37,607 bases of DNA, from NCBI GenBank assembly GCA_018828585.1, contig JAHJVW010000141.1:1-37607 (forward strand), given 5' to 3'. The first letter of the stretch is position 1. Every line of letters starts with the position of its first letter. The DNA is from Bacteroidota bacterium. Its GTDB lineage: Bacteria > Bacteroidota > Bacteroidia > Sphingobacteriales > Sphingobacteriaceae. Made by a program: the position numbers and the translations under genes. Under the pieces are notes generated by a model. It was given only the letters and a program-made list of their open reading frames with translations. It was not told the DNA's origin and made no database searches. Positions 24,007-32,582 of this stretch are shown piece after piece.

Positions 24007-26019
24007 TTATTTAATTGTGGAAGGCAGTTTAATCAAAACTATGGTGCCTTGATTAACTTCGCTTTCAAAACTAATTTCACCATCGTTTTTCTGAATCATT
24101 TCTTTGCAAATAGATAAGCCTAAGCCAGTACCCACCTCACCAAAAGTTCCTAAACTGCTTTCTACCAAGTAATTTTGGTTTACTTTATTCATTAATTCAT
24201 TCGTCATACCCACTCCATTATCTTCTATTTTAATGACTTCAAAATCACGAATGCCTGAAGTAGAGATACGAATTTTACCCAATCTAGGAGTAAATTTTAT
24301 AGCATTATTAATAATATTTTGGATAACCACGCCAACCTGATTTTTATCAACGGTTACCGCCCGATCTATATCAATATCTAAATCAATAGAAATATCCTTC
24401 TCTTCTGCTGCAATTTGCATCAAACTTAATTTCTCACGAATTAATTCTTCTAAATAAATGCTTGTTTTTCTTGTGTTTGAGCCACCCATTTGACTTTGAG
24501 CCCAAATAATCAAGTTTTGTATAGATAGATTTAAACCTTTTAATCGTAAACTTACGTGTCCTGCCAGGCTCTTAAATTCTTCAATACTTAAATCTCCAGC
24601 AATAAATAAATCAAACATAGCTTGTAAGGATGCTAAAGGACTACGAAGATCATGACCTATGATAGAGAAAATCTTGGTTTTTTCTTCGTTACTACGCTTA
24701 AGCTTTTGATTAATGAGCTCCAATTCAGAAGTTCTTTCTATCACTGTATTTTCTAATTCTATATTTTTTTGTTGAATGATCTCCTGAATTTCTTTAAGCT
24801 TTTGATCTTTTAAAATAGCATTTTCATCAATTTGTTTACTCAATTCTATTCTTTGATCACGATACCTATTTCCTAGTGCAAATGAAAAAAGTAAAACTTC
24901 TAGCAACGTTCCGATCTTGAAAGCGGTTGGGCCAATTTTTTGAGTAATGTCGTCGTTGATGATTAAAAATTCAAAACCTAAAATTAGTCCTGAAATGATT
25001 AATGGGGTTTCTGCAATTAAAAATAAAATGGTAGCCCTGCTTTTACTACCTAGATTACTTAGACTAAAAATAAGCACCGAGATGATGTTTCCAAGTGCTA
25101 GTATTGCTAAAATGGTATCTTCTGAATGTAAGTAGTAGTCTTTATCATAGAAGAGTTGAATTGCAAATGGAATGATATAAAGGAATTGATAAACAAGAAA
25201 ATATTTGTACCATTTATCTTTTTTACTGGTTTGAAAATAGCTTAAAGCAAAGCTGATGTAAGCGATATTAAAGAAAATCAGAAAAACATTATTGATATAA
25301 TGTTGAATGTTATAAACACTTATTGGTAAATCAATCCAACGGCTAAGCCATAAATTTACCATCCAAAACCCTAAATTGATAAGGTATAATAAATAATAGA
25401 TATAAGTTTTATCTCTAAAAATTAAAAAAATTAAAAAGTTAAAAATAAAAAATGAGACGATAACAGATGAGATGCTAATGGCTTCAATTTCTGATCGCTT
25501 GTCATATTTATTTAATGTCGATCCAGGAGTTAACTTTAATATCACTTTTGAAATTGGTGGAAAACTGCCATTCATTTTTAAGAGCAGCTTTTTGTTTTCA
25601 CCACTTAAAAAATAAATAGGTATAAATCCGGCTTGGATATTTCTGCTAATTTCGCCTATTTGGTAACCTAAACCAGTTTTTCCAATTTGTTTTCCGGTTT
25701 CAAAATCATAAAGCGTTGTTGAGTCAGTAAAATTAGTCTCCAAATAATATAGTTGACCTGATGGATTTTGATTAATAGCATTGAAAACAATCCAATTTTC
25801 TGTGGACTTATTTAAGTTCTTTTGACTTTCAATTTCTGGCAGAGAGGCTTTGAAATTATTAAAATCTATTTTGTTTTTGGTTGGATAAATGAGGGCATTT
25901 TTTAAAACATCGACAGTGCTTATACTATCTATTAAATAAACATTCTGGCCAAAAGCTATATTAATTCCAATAAAGAATTGGAAGAATATAAACATTATTG
26001 AGAGCCGGTTTATTTTCAT
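24007..26019 (-). CDS. 7TM-DISM sensor histidine kinase
   Basis: 670 residues. Signal peptide (ending NIAFGQ), an N-terminal extracytoplasmic sensing domain (about 25-175), seven membrane helices (about 180-390), a coiled coil (about 395-440, KEIQEIIQQKNIELENTVIERTSELELINQKL), HisKA with phospho-acceptor H456 (IGHDLRSPLA) and HATPase with N box NIINNAIKFTP, IEDNGVGM and GTGLGLSICKE. No response regulator gene is adjacent, so it is an orphan here; the two receiver-only genes at the left end are more than 22 kb away. A terminator at 26060-26082 separates it from the gene upstream. Confidence 0.93.
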   Translation of the reverse strand: MKINRLSIMFIFFQFFIGINIAFGQNVYLIDSISTVDVLKNALIYPTKNKIDFNNFKASLPEIESQKNLNKSTENWIVFNAINQNPSGQLYYLETNFTDSTTLYDFETGKQIGKTGLGYQIGEISRNIQAGFIPIYFLSGENKKLLLKMNGSFPPISKVILKLTPGSTLNKYDKRSEIEAISISSVIVSFFIFNFLIFLIFRDKTYIYYLLYLINLGFWMVNLWLSRWIDLPISVYNIQHYINNVFLIFFNIAYISFALSYFQTSKKDKWYKYFLVYQFLYIIPFAIQLFYDKDYYLHSEDTILAILALGNIISVLIFSLSNLGSKSRATILFLIAETPLIISGLILGFEFLIINDDITQKIGPTAFKIGTLLEVLLFSFALGNRYRDQRIELSKQIDENAILKDQKLKEIQEIIQQKNIELENTVIERTSELELINQKLKRSNEEKTKIFSIIGHDLRSPLASLQAMFDLFIAGDLSIEEFKSLAGHVSLRLKGLNLSIQNLIIWAQSQMGGSNTRKTSIYLEELIREKLSLMQIAAEEKDISIDLDIDIDRAVTVDKNQVGVVIQNIINNAIKFTPRLGKIRISTSGIRDFEVIKIEDNGVGMTNELMNKVNQNYLVESSLGTFGEVGTGLGLSICKEMIQKNDGEISFESEVNQGTIVLIKLPSTIK

Positions 26020-26056
26020 TAAAATATAAACATTTGCCTAAGATAAAACATCTCAT

Positions 26057-26082
26057 AAAAAAAGCCAGGTAACCCGGCTTTT
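26057..26082 (-). terminator. Terminator of the symporter-LOG transcript
   Basis: AAAAGCC (26060-26066) pairs with GGCTTTT (26076-26082), with further inner GG/CC pairs and one mismatch. On the minus strand seven T residues complete it, five bases past the LOG gene stop. Confidence 0.82.
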
Positions 26083-26086
26083 AATA

Positions 26087-26794
26087 TTAGAAATTTGGTT
26101 TTAAAACATATTTATCATAAAACCTAAAGATATGCTCTGCTGCTTCTTCGGCTGTATCAACCATTCTAAAAAGATTTAGATCATCTGGATTAATGTTGTG
26201 CTCTACTTCTAGCATGGTATTTTTAATCCAATCGATTAAGCCGCCCCAATATTCTTTTCCTATTAAGACGATCGGAAATTTGGCTATTTTTCCGGTTTGA
26301 ATTAAAGTTAAAGCTTCAAAAAGCTCATCCATTGTGCCAAAACCACCAGGTAAACCAATATACCCTTGCGAGTATTTCATAAACATCACTTTACGGATAA
26401 AGAAATAATCAAACTCTAAAATCTTATCCCTATCAATGTATCGATTATGAAATTGCTCGAATGGTAATTCAATATTTAAACCCACTGATTTTCCACCAGC
26501 CTCGTAAGCTCCTTTATTTCCAGCTTCCATAATTCCTGGGCCACCGCCTGTAATTACGCCATAGCCTCTTTCAGTCAAAAGTCTTCCAACTTCAACCGCC
26601 ATTTTATAATACTTACTATCTTGTTTTGTCCTTGCAGAGCCAAAAATCGAAACACACGGACCAATTTTAGCCAATTTTTCAAATCCATCCACAAACTCCG
26701 CCATGATTTTAAAAATCTGCCATGAGTCGGTTACTTTAATTTCTTGCCACGTTTTATTCTCAAACGCACTTCTTATTTTGTCTTCACTCGTCAT
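26087..26794 (-). CDS. LOG family protein (TIGR00730 Rossmann fold)
   Basis: 235 residues. Contains the family's two signature segments, TGGGPGIMEAGNKGA and LPGGFGTMDELFEAL, the latter with the conserved Thr and Glu of the nucleotide-binding site. LOG proteins hydrolyse the N-glycosidic bond of nucleoside 5'-monophosphates (cytokinin riboside phosphates in plants; purine nucleotides such as AMP in several bacteria). The bacterial role is not settled. It lies 15 bases after the sodium symporter gene on the same strand. Confidence 0.92.
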   Translation of the reverse strand: MTSEDKIRSAFENKTWQEIKVTDSWQIFKIMAEFVDGFEKLAKIGPCVSIFGSARTKQDSKYYKMAVEVGRLLTERGYGVITGGGPGIMEAGNKGAYEAGGKSVGLNIELPFEQFHNRYIDRDKILEFDYFFIRKVMFMKYSQGYIGLPGGFGTMDELFEALTLIQTGKIAKFPIVLIGKEYWGGLIDWIKNTMLEVEHNINPDDLNLFRMVDTAEEAAEHIFRFYDKYVLKPNF

Positions 26795-26809
26795 CTTCTT
26801 TTATTTGTA

Positions 26810-28309
26810 TTATGCAATTTTAGCCTGTTTATTTGAAATTAATAAAAGGCCGACAAAGGTAATCATTCCGTTTATTAATATGAGTTCATTATCAAAAACG
26901 TAGCCACCCAATAAAGTTTTAGAATTTTGATTCAAAAAGAAACAAATGGCTGGTGATAGCAAACAGACAATAGGAACTAATTTATCGTAAACACCTCGTT
27001 TTTTTAGGAACAACCCAAATGCATAAAGGCCAAGTAGCGGACCATAAGTATAAGAGGCCACTGTAAAGATAGCGCTTACTACTGCTTTATTGTTTACCTC
27101 ATTAAAAAGAATCACCGTAAAAAACATCAAAACAGAGAATAAAACATGTACGCCATGTCTAGTTCTAATACTTTTTGCCGAGTTTATATCTTCTTTTTTA
27201 TTAAAGCCTAAAAAATCAACGCAAAAGGAAGTGGTTAACGCAGTAAGTGCCGAATCTGTAGTGGCAAATGTGGCTGCAGTTAAACCCAACATAAATACAA
27301 TAGCTGGAATTATTGATAAATGATTTAAAGCAATTTCAGGGAAAAGAAAATCCGTTCTAGGATTTCCAAGTTCATCTAAAGGAATAGAAATACCATTTTT
27401 AGCCGCATAAACGTATAATAGTGCGCCAACGCTCAAGAAGAAAAGATTGATGATCACAAATATTCCTGTAAAGGTGAACATGTTTTTTTGTGCTTCACCA
27501 ATATTCTTGCAACTCAAATTTTTCTGCATCAAATCCTGATCTAAACCAATCATGGCAATGGTGACAAACATGCCACCTAAAAGCTGTTTGCTGACGTGGT
27601 ATTTATTGGTTAAGAAGTTTTCGTAGAAAAATATTTTTGAATAACCACTATTTTTAATGGTTTCAAAAGCCTCAGCAACCCCTAAATTTAAACTATTGCA
27701 GATAAAGTAAATGGTTAGTATAACCGATAAAACCAGAAATGTAGTTTGTAAAGAATCAGTGATGATGATTGTTTTTAAGCCACCTTTAAATGTATAAAGC
27801 CAAATTAAGGTGAGCGAAATTAACACAGTGGCCCAAAAAGGCATTCCGTAAGCATCAAATATAAATCGCTGTAAAACAATAACGACCAAATAAAGTCTAA
27901 ATGCCGAGCCAATTGTTCTGCTCATTAAAAAAATACCTGCTGCGGTTTTATAACTTACTGTACCTAATCTTTTTTCTATGTAACCATATATAGAGGTTAA
28001 ATTCATGCGATAATAAAGTGGAAGTAATACCGTAGCGACCACAATAAATCCAATGGCATTACCCAAAACAAACTGAAAATATTCAAACTGATTACCGCCT
28101 AACGAACCAACTTGTCCAGGAACAGAGATGAAAGTAACACCGCTCAGCGCAGTTCCTATCATTCCAAAAGCTACTAAGTACCATTTTGAGTTCCTATTGG
28201 CAATAAAAAATGTAGAATTGTCTGATGATTTTCTGGAGGTGATGAACGAAATGATAATTAGAATCAGAAAATAGCCAATGATAAAAGACAATAGAATATT
28301 AGGCGACAT
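26810..28309 (-). CDS. Sodium:solute symporter (SSS/SLC5 family)
   Basis: 499 residues, almost wholly membrane, about 13 helices. Family features include the N-terminal NSKWYLVAFGMIGTALSGVTFIS segment, where the unwound first helix contributes to the sodium site, and the GLTAATFATTDSALTALTTSF helix with paired Ser/Thr of the second sodium site. It imports a solute with Na+; the solute cannot be read (sugars, amino acids, sialic acid and iodide are all known). It heads a two-gene transcript with the LOG protein and diverges from recR. Confidence 0.92.
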   Translation of the reverse strand: MSPNILLSFIIGYFLILIIISFITSRKSSDNSTFFIANRNSKWYLVAFGMIGTALSGVTFISVPGQVGSLGGNQFEYFQFVLGNAIGFIVVATVLLPLYYRMNLTSIYGYIEKRLGTVSYKTAAGIFLMSRTIGSAFRLYLVVIVLQRFIFDAYGMPFWATVLISLTLIWLYTFKGGLKTIIITDSLQTTFLVLSVILTIYFICNSLNLGVAEAFETIKNSGYSKIFFYENFLTNKYHVSKQLLGGMFVTIAMIGLDQDLMQKNLSCKNIGEAQKNMFTFTGIFVIINLFFLSVGALLYVYAAKNGISIPLDELGNPRTDFLFPEIALNHLSIIPAIVFMLGLTAATFATTDSALTALTTSFCVDFLGFNKKEDINSAKSIRTRHGVHVLFSVLMFFTVILFNEVNNKAVVSAIFTVASYTYGPLLGLYAFGLFLKKRGVYDKLVPIVCLLSPAICFFLNQNSKTLLGGYVFDNELILINGMITFVGLLLISNKQAKIA

Positions 28310-28383
28310 AGTTTAATTGGTTTATAACAATTGTAAGATATAAATTGAATCGCTAATTAGCATTAAATTTTTAATTTAGCAAA

Positions 28384-29001
28384 ATGAATTTCTCCTCTAA
28401 ATTATTAGAGAATGCTGTCAATGAATTTGGAAGGTTGCCCGGAATAGGACAAAAAACTGCTTTAAGATTGGTTTTACATTTGTTAAATCAAGACCAATCA
28501 ACAGTTGAAAAATTCAGTGACTCTTTATTAATCCTAAAAAAGAACATTCGTTTTTGTAAAAGCTGCCATAATATTTCAGATCATGATATCTGTGAAATTT
28601 GTACTTCATTGAAGAGAGATAAATCATTAATCTGTGTGGTGGAAGATAGCAGAGATATAATGGCGATTGAAAATACGCATCAATATAACGGTTTATATCA
28701 TGTTTTAAATGGGTTAATCTCTCCTATGGATGGAGTTGGGCCTTCAGATTTAACTGTTGATCAATTGGTTTCCAGAGTGAAGGATACAACAGTAAATGAA
28801 ATTATTTTTGCATTAAGTGCAACAATGGAAGGTGATACTACGATATTTTATCTGCATAAAAGATTAAAAGACGAGCCTTTAAAAATTAGTACTTTAGCTC
28901 GTGGAATTGCTTTTGGTGGTGAAATTGAATATGCTGATGAATTGACTTTAGGTCGATCGATAACTACCCGTGTGCCATACGAAAACACTTTTACAAAATA
29001 G
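28384..29001 (+). CDS. recR: Recombination mediator RecR
   Basis: 205 residues. Helix-hairpin-helix segment near the N-terminus (LPGIGQKTALRLVLHLL), a four-cysteine zinc finger (C58, C61, C70, C73), then a Toprim domain (VVEDSRDIMAIENT onward) and a C-terminal Walker B-like segment (TLARGIAFGGEIEYADELTL). RecR works with RecF/RecO to load RecA at gaps. First gene of a tight plus-strand run. Confidence 0.96.
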   Translation: MNFSSKLLENAVNEFGRLPGIGQKTALRLVLHLLNQDQSTVEKFSDSLLILKKNIRFCKSCHNISDHDICEICTSLKRDKSLICVVEDSRDIMAIENTHQYNGLYHVLNGLISPMDGVGPSDLTVDQLVSRVKDTTVNEIIFALSATMEGDTTIFYLHKRLKDEPLKISTLARGIAFGGEIEYADELTLGRSITTRVPYENTFTK

Positions 29002-29004
29002 CCT

Positions 29005-29781
29005 TTGGAACTATCAATAGTTATTGTGAGCTATAACGTAAGGGATTTACTGCAACAAGCTTTAGATTCTTTGATGGATGCAGCTGAAGATTTTAAATAT
29101 GAAATTTTTGTGGTAGATAATGCTTCCAAGGACCATACAGTAGAAATGGTTCAAGAAAAATATCCTCATATTCATTTGATAGTCAATCCTAAAAACATTG
29201 GATTTTCAAGAGCTAATAATCAAGCTATTTTGAAAGCGAATGGTAAATATATCTTAGTCATCAATCCAGATACCATTACCAGTGCTGATACGATTTATAA
29301 AGTTATCAAATTTATGAATCTACATGATGATGCTGGAGGGTTAGGAGTGAGGATGATCAACGGACAAGGGAGATTTTTGAAAGAGTCTAAAAGGGGTTTA
29401 CCAACTCCTTGGGCCGTATTTAGTAAATTTGTAGGACTTTCTAAAATTTTCCCAACTTCTAAGCTGTTTAACCGTTATCATTTAGGTTGGATAGATGAAT
29501 ACCGAACATCTGAAATAGAAGTTTTAGCAGGTGCTTTTATGTTGTTGAGAAAAAAGGCTTTAGATAAAGTAGGATTATTTGATGAAACATTCTTTATGTA
29601 TGGCGAGGATATAGATCTTTCTTATCGCTTATCTTTGGCTGGATACAAAAATTATTATTTTCCCGAAACTTATATTATCCATTTTAAAGGACAAAGTACT
29701 AGGAAATTAAGTTTGCGATATATTCAAAGTTTTTATGGTGCAATGTTCATATTTGTGAGAAAATATTTTTTAAAGTTTTGA
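29005..29781 (+). CDS. Family 2 glycosyltransferase, TTG start
   Basis: 258 residues, GT-A fold. N-terminal SIVIVSYNVRDLLQQAL and FVVDNASKDHTVEMV nucleotide-sugar segments, VINPDT metal-binding region, and C-terminal FMYGEDIDLSYRLSLAGYK with the likely catalytic acid pair. Similar to rhamnosyltransferase WbbL-like enzymes of surface polysaccharide synthesis; acceptor unknown. The only usable start is the TTG at 29005: the recR stop lies in the same frame three bases upstream, and the first internal ATG would remove the first strand of the fold. The SDR gene begins one base after its stop. Confidence 0.92.
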   Translation: MELSIVIVSYNVRDLLQQALDSLMDAAEDFKYEIFVVDNASKDHTVEMVQEKYPHIHLIVNPKNIGFSRANNQAILKANGKYILVINPDTITSADTIYKVIKFMNLHDDAGGLGVRMINGQGRFLKESKRGLPTPWAVFSKFVGLSKIFPTSKLFNRYHLGWIDEYRTSEIEVLAGAFMLLRKKALDKVGLFDETFFMYGEDIDLSYRLSLAGYKNYYFPETYIIHFKGQSTRKLSLRYIQSFYGAMFIFVRKYFLKF

Positions 29782-29782
29782 A

Positions 29783-30598
29783 ATGAGTTTAAAAGATAAA
29801 ATAGTTGTCATAACAGGAGCTTCTAGCGGCATTGGGAAAGCTTGCGCAGAAGAGTTTGCCAAACGAGGAGCTCATGTAGTTTTAGCTGCCAGACAATATG
29901 TGGTTCTTTGTGAAATTGCTCAAGAAATTCAAGATAAATACCATGTGAGAACCTTAGCAATCCAAACAGATGTAAGTAATGAAACCGAGTGTAAAGATTT
30001 GATGCAGCAATCCATTAGAACAATGGGTAAAATTGATGTTTTAGTGAATAATGCCGGAATCTCCATGCGGGCCTTATTTAAAGATTTAGATATGGATGTA
30101 CTCAAAAAAGTAATGGATATCAATTTCTGGGGAACAGTTTATTGCACAAAATATGCCTTCGACGAAATTTTGAGCCAATCTGGTTCTATTGTTGGTGTAT
30201 CATCCATAGCAGGTTTTAAAGGTTTGCCTGGCAGAACTGGATACTCAGCTTCTAAATTCGCAATGAATGGTTTTATGGAAGCCCTGAGGAATGAGAATTT
30301 AAATAATAACCTACATATAATGGTGGCTTGTCCAGGTTTTACAGCTTCAAATATTAGAAACGTAGCTTTAAATAGTGAAGCTAAACCACAAGGTGAAACT
30401 TCTATGATTGAAGAGAAGATGATGACAGCAGAAGAAGTAGCTATTAGAATTGTAAATGGTGTAGAGGCTAGAAAAAGAACATTAATAATGACAGGTCAAG
30501 GAAAATTAACAGTAATGCTTCAAAAAATTTTACCGAAGTTTTTAGATAATTTAGTTTATAATCATTTTAAAAAGGAAAAAGATCCGCTGATTAGTTAA
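29783..30598 (+). CDS. Short-chain dehydrogenase/reductase
   Basis: 271 residues, classical SDR. NAD(P)-binding TGASSGIG at 11-18, NNAG around 89-92, and catalytic S141, Y154 and K158 (VSSIAGFKGLPGRTGYSASK). The longer C-terminal tail (about 215-271) resembles membrane-associated short-chain reductases acting on lipids. Substrate unknown. It lies between a glycosyltransferase and an alpha/beta hydrolase with almost no spacing, so all are likely co-transcribed with recR. Confidence 0.94.
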   Translation: MSLKDKIVVITGASSGIGKACAEEFAKRGAHVVLAARQYVVLCEIAQEIQDKYHVRTLAIQTDVSNETECKDLMQQSIRTMGKIDVLVNNAGISMRALFKDLDMDVLKKVMDINFWGTVYCTKYAFDEILSQSGSIVGVSSIAGFKGLPGRTGYSASKFAMNGFMEALRNENLNNNLHIMVACPGFTASNIRNVALNSEAKPQGETSMIEEKMMTAEEVAIRIVNGVEARKRTLIMTGQGKLTVMLQKILPKFLDNLVYNHFKKEKDPLIS

Positions 30599-30602
30599 TA
30601 TT

Positions 30603-31439
30603 TTGAAAAGTCTTCTTTTAATCCCTTTTTTAATAATGAATATTTTTGTTGCATTAGCCGGTGTCAAGAAAGAAAAAGATTTGGCTTACGCTGATGCTGG
30701 AACATCCAATTTATTAGATATCTACCATTCAGATCAGTTTTCAAAACCTCAGGATGTTATTGTTTTTATTCACGGTGGTTCATGGAATAGCGGTTCGAAA
30801 GATACTTATTGGTTTTTAGGAAGAAACTTTGCCCGAAAAGGTAAAATAGTAGTCGTCATTAATTATCAATTATCACCAGAAGTCCAATACGATGCGATGG
30901 CCTATGATTGCGCAAAAGCGGTCAAATGGGTTAAAAATCATATTCAAGAATATGGGGGAAACCCCAATCAAATTTTTGTGATGGGCCACTCTGCAGGGGG
31001 ACATTTAGCAGCATTGATTAATCAAAATCCTAAATATTTTAATCAAGCGGGTATTCAAAATCCTATTAAAGGAGTTATTTTAAATGATCCTTTTGGCTTA
31101 AATATCTATCAATATATGAAACTACAAATCAATACGGATGATAAATATATACCTGGGTTTTTAAAAGTTTTTGGTGCTGATGAAGAAGAATGGAAGAATG
31201 CATCTCCCATTTTTACTGTCGATCAAATTCAAAATCCTTATCAACTTTTTTCGGGTTCAAAAACTTACCCATCTATTCAAATGCAAACTCCTGCTTTTTA
31301 TAAGGCACTAAAAGAAAATCATAAATCCGTCAGTTTTGAAATCATTAATGGGAAAAAACATATTGGAATGATTACACAAATGATTTTCGGTTGTAATAAG
31401 ATGTATGATAAAATCATTGATTTTATAGATAAACACTAA
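30603..31439 (+). CDS. Exported alpha/beta hydrolase, TTG start
   Basis: 278 residues. Starts at a TTG (30603), four bases after the SDR stop, giving a signal peptide MKSLLLIPFLIMNIFVALAG; the next ATG, 33 bases in, would lose the charged n-region. The hydrolase core shows the oxyanion segment HGG (57-59) and nucleophile S130 in GHSAG, with a late His in KKHIGMI. HGG with GHSAG fits the hormone-sensitive lipase/carboxylesterase branch (BD-FAE-like). It likely cleaves an ester in the periplasm. The 3' end overlaps the convergent channel gene by four bases. Confidence 0.88.
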   Translation: MKSLLLIPFLIMNIFVALAGVKKEKDLAYADAGTSNLLDIYHSDQFSKPQDVIVFIHGGSWNSGSKDTYWFLGRNFARKGKIVVVINYQLSPEVQYDAMAYDCAKAVKWVKNHIQEYGGNPNQIFVMGHSAGGHLAALINQNPKYFNQAGIQNPIKGVILNDPFGLNIYQYMKLQINTDDKYIPGFLKVFGADEEEWKNASPIFTVDQIQNPYQLFSGSKTYPSIQMQTPAFYKALKENHKSVSFEIINGKKHIGMITQMIFGCNKMYDKIIDFIDKH

Positions 31440-32377
31440 TTAAGCAGCGAATAATCACTTACTTTTGAAATATCTATAGAAAAAACACCGTCTTCATCAG
31501 TTTTAATGATTTGGTCGAATTTTGCGTCAAAAACAATTTCGCTTGCCTGATAAGAAGTTCGAGAATGCACATTTTGAGAAAAAGCATCATCAAAAGCTTT
31601 CAAGAATATAACAAACTCAGCTTCGCTGTCTAATAAATCTCTTTTATTCAAGCCATAAAGTGGGCTATCCTCCGTAATTGGATGAACTATGGTCCACCCT
31701 AAAGTAAGTAACTGAATGGCTTTCCTTTCTAATTCTAGTTGGACAAATCTTCTAGTGGGTTTCCCATTTTCTGATATATTGATACTCAACATGACATTTA
31801 TTTCTAAATCAATTAATTGATTACTCCTTAAATTGGCTAGTCTAAACATATATGCTTTTCCATCCTGATAAGGAGCTACAATTATTTTTTCGCTATAAAC
31901 CATTTTAGCTGTTGGGCGAGAAAACCTTCCATATAATAAACCGGTGGCCAATGCAAAGGTTAATAAACCAATAAAAGATTCTAATGCGGCAACAATATTG
32001 GTAATAAAACCAGAAGGACTTAAATGACCATACCCAACAGTAGCAATTGTTTGCGCAGAAAAAAAGAAGGCATCAGCAAATTTTGTAAGCGGTGTTAAAC
32101 TAACCGAGCCATTTAAATGCTCCATACCTAGTAAAAAGTAAATGGTTGCAAACAATAAATTAATGAGGATGTAAGAAATTGATACAGTGACCCAAAACCT
32201 ATTCCAACTCATATAAATTAGCGAGTTATAGGCCTCATGTGGCTTAAAAAAAGGAAGTCCTTTTCTTCTAACATTAGAACTGCCGTCTTTATTTAGCAAA
32301 CGCTGATTATTAGTAGTTGGATTTTTTCCAAATCCCATATCCTCGTCTACATTGGCTTTTCCTTTTAGTTTAATCAT
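31436..32377 (-). CDS. KirBac-like inward rectifier potassium channel
   Basis: 313 residues. Two membrane helices (about 61-84 and 124-150) flank a pore loop with the K+ filter TVGYG at 113-117 (SAQTIATVGYGHLSP). The C-terminal half (about 158-300) is the immunoglobulin-like cytoplasmic domain of the Kir family (MVYSEKIIVAPYQDGKAYMFRLANLRSNQL region). It should form tetramers conducting K+. Divergent from the trp leader. Confidence 0.94.
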   Translation of the reverse strand: MIKLKGKANVDEDMGFGKNPTTNNQRLLNKDGSSNVRRKGLPFFKPHEAYNSLIYMSWNRFWVTVSISYILINLLFATIYFLLGMEHLNGSVSLTPLTKFADAFFFSAQTIATVGYGHLSPSGFITNIVAALESFIGLLTFALATGLLYGRFSRPTAKMVYSEKIIVAPYQDGKAYMFRLANLRSNQLIDLEINVMLSINISENGKPTRRFVQLELERKAIQLLTLGWTIVHPITEDSPLYGLNKRDLLDSEAEFVIFLKAFDDAFSQNVHSRTSYQASEIVFDAKFDQIIKTDEDGVFSIDISKVSDYSLLN

Positions 32378-32408
32378 GTAATAATTTCAGTTTTAATTGC
32401 AGTTAATT

Positions 32409-32438
32409 TTTGGAATATTCAAAATTTTACCATATTTG
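32409..32438 (+). promoter_or_regulatory. trp operon promoter
   Basis: A TTTG at 32409-32412 and CATATTTG at 32431-32438 (7 of 8 matches to TAnnTTTG), 18 bases apart, fit the Bacteroidota -33/-7 pattern. The transcript would begin close to the leader peptide ATG at 32449. Confidence 0.6.
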
Positions 32439-32448
32439 CGACGTAAAG

Positions 32449-32502
32449 ATGAAAAATTTAAATGTAAATACAATCTGGTGGTGGCATTACGAAAATTCGT
32501 AA
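32449..32502 (+). CDS. trpL: trp operon leader peptide
   Basis: Seventeen codons, MKNLNVNTIWWWHYENS, ending in TAA at 32500-32502. Three consecutive TGG codons (32476-32484) in such a short peptide, 80 bases before trpD and followed by competing hairpins and a terminator, identify it as a ribosome-stalling sensor of charged tRNA-Trp. The peptide itself needs no other function. It starts 11 bases after the -7 element, so its message is nearly leaderless. Confidence 0.9.
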   Translation: MKNLNVNTIWWWHYENS

Positions 32503-32566
32503 GGCTTAACCTGATTATTTACAAAATGATATAATAGAGGGTTGCCGTTGGTAACCCTTTTTTTTT
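32476..32566 (+). promoter_or_regulatory. trp attenuator (competing RNA hairpins)
   Basis: Region 1 (Trp codons and TTACGAA, to 32493) pairs with region 2 (TTCGTAA at 32496-32502, continuing into GGCTTAACC). Region 2 (GGC at 32503-32505 and AACCT at 32508-32512) can instead pair with region 3, GGGTTGCC (32539-32546), the 5' arm of the terminator. A ribosome stalled at Trp codons covers region 1 and frees 2:3, so transcription continues. A ribosome that reaches the stop codon covers region 2 and lets the terminator form. Confidence 0.85.
32539..32566 (+). terminator. Attenuator terminator before trpD
   Basis: Eight-pair stem GGGTTGCC/GGTAACCC (one G-U pair) with a GTT loop, followed directly by nine T residues (32558-32566). 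It ends 16 bases before the trpD start, so it can only act as a conditional terminator. Confidence 0.9.
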
Positions 32567-32582
32567 GATTAAAAACAAAAAG

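Noticed and set aside
321-26019. Pairing the left-end receiver proteins with the 7TM-DISM kinase as one two-component system
   Set aside because: They are more than 22 kb apart with unrelated genes between; no sequence evidence links them.
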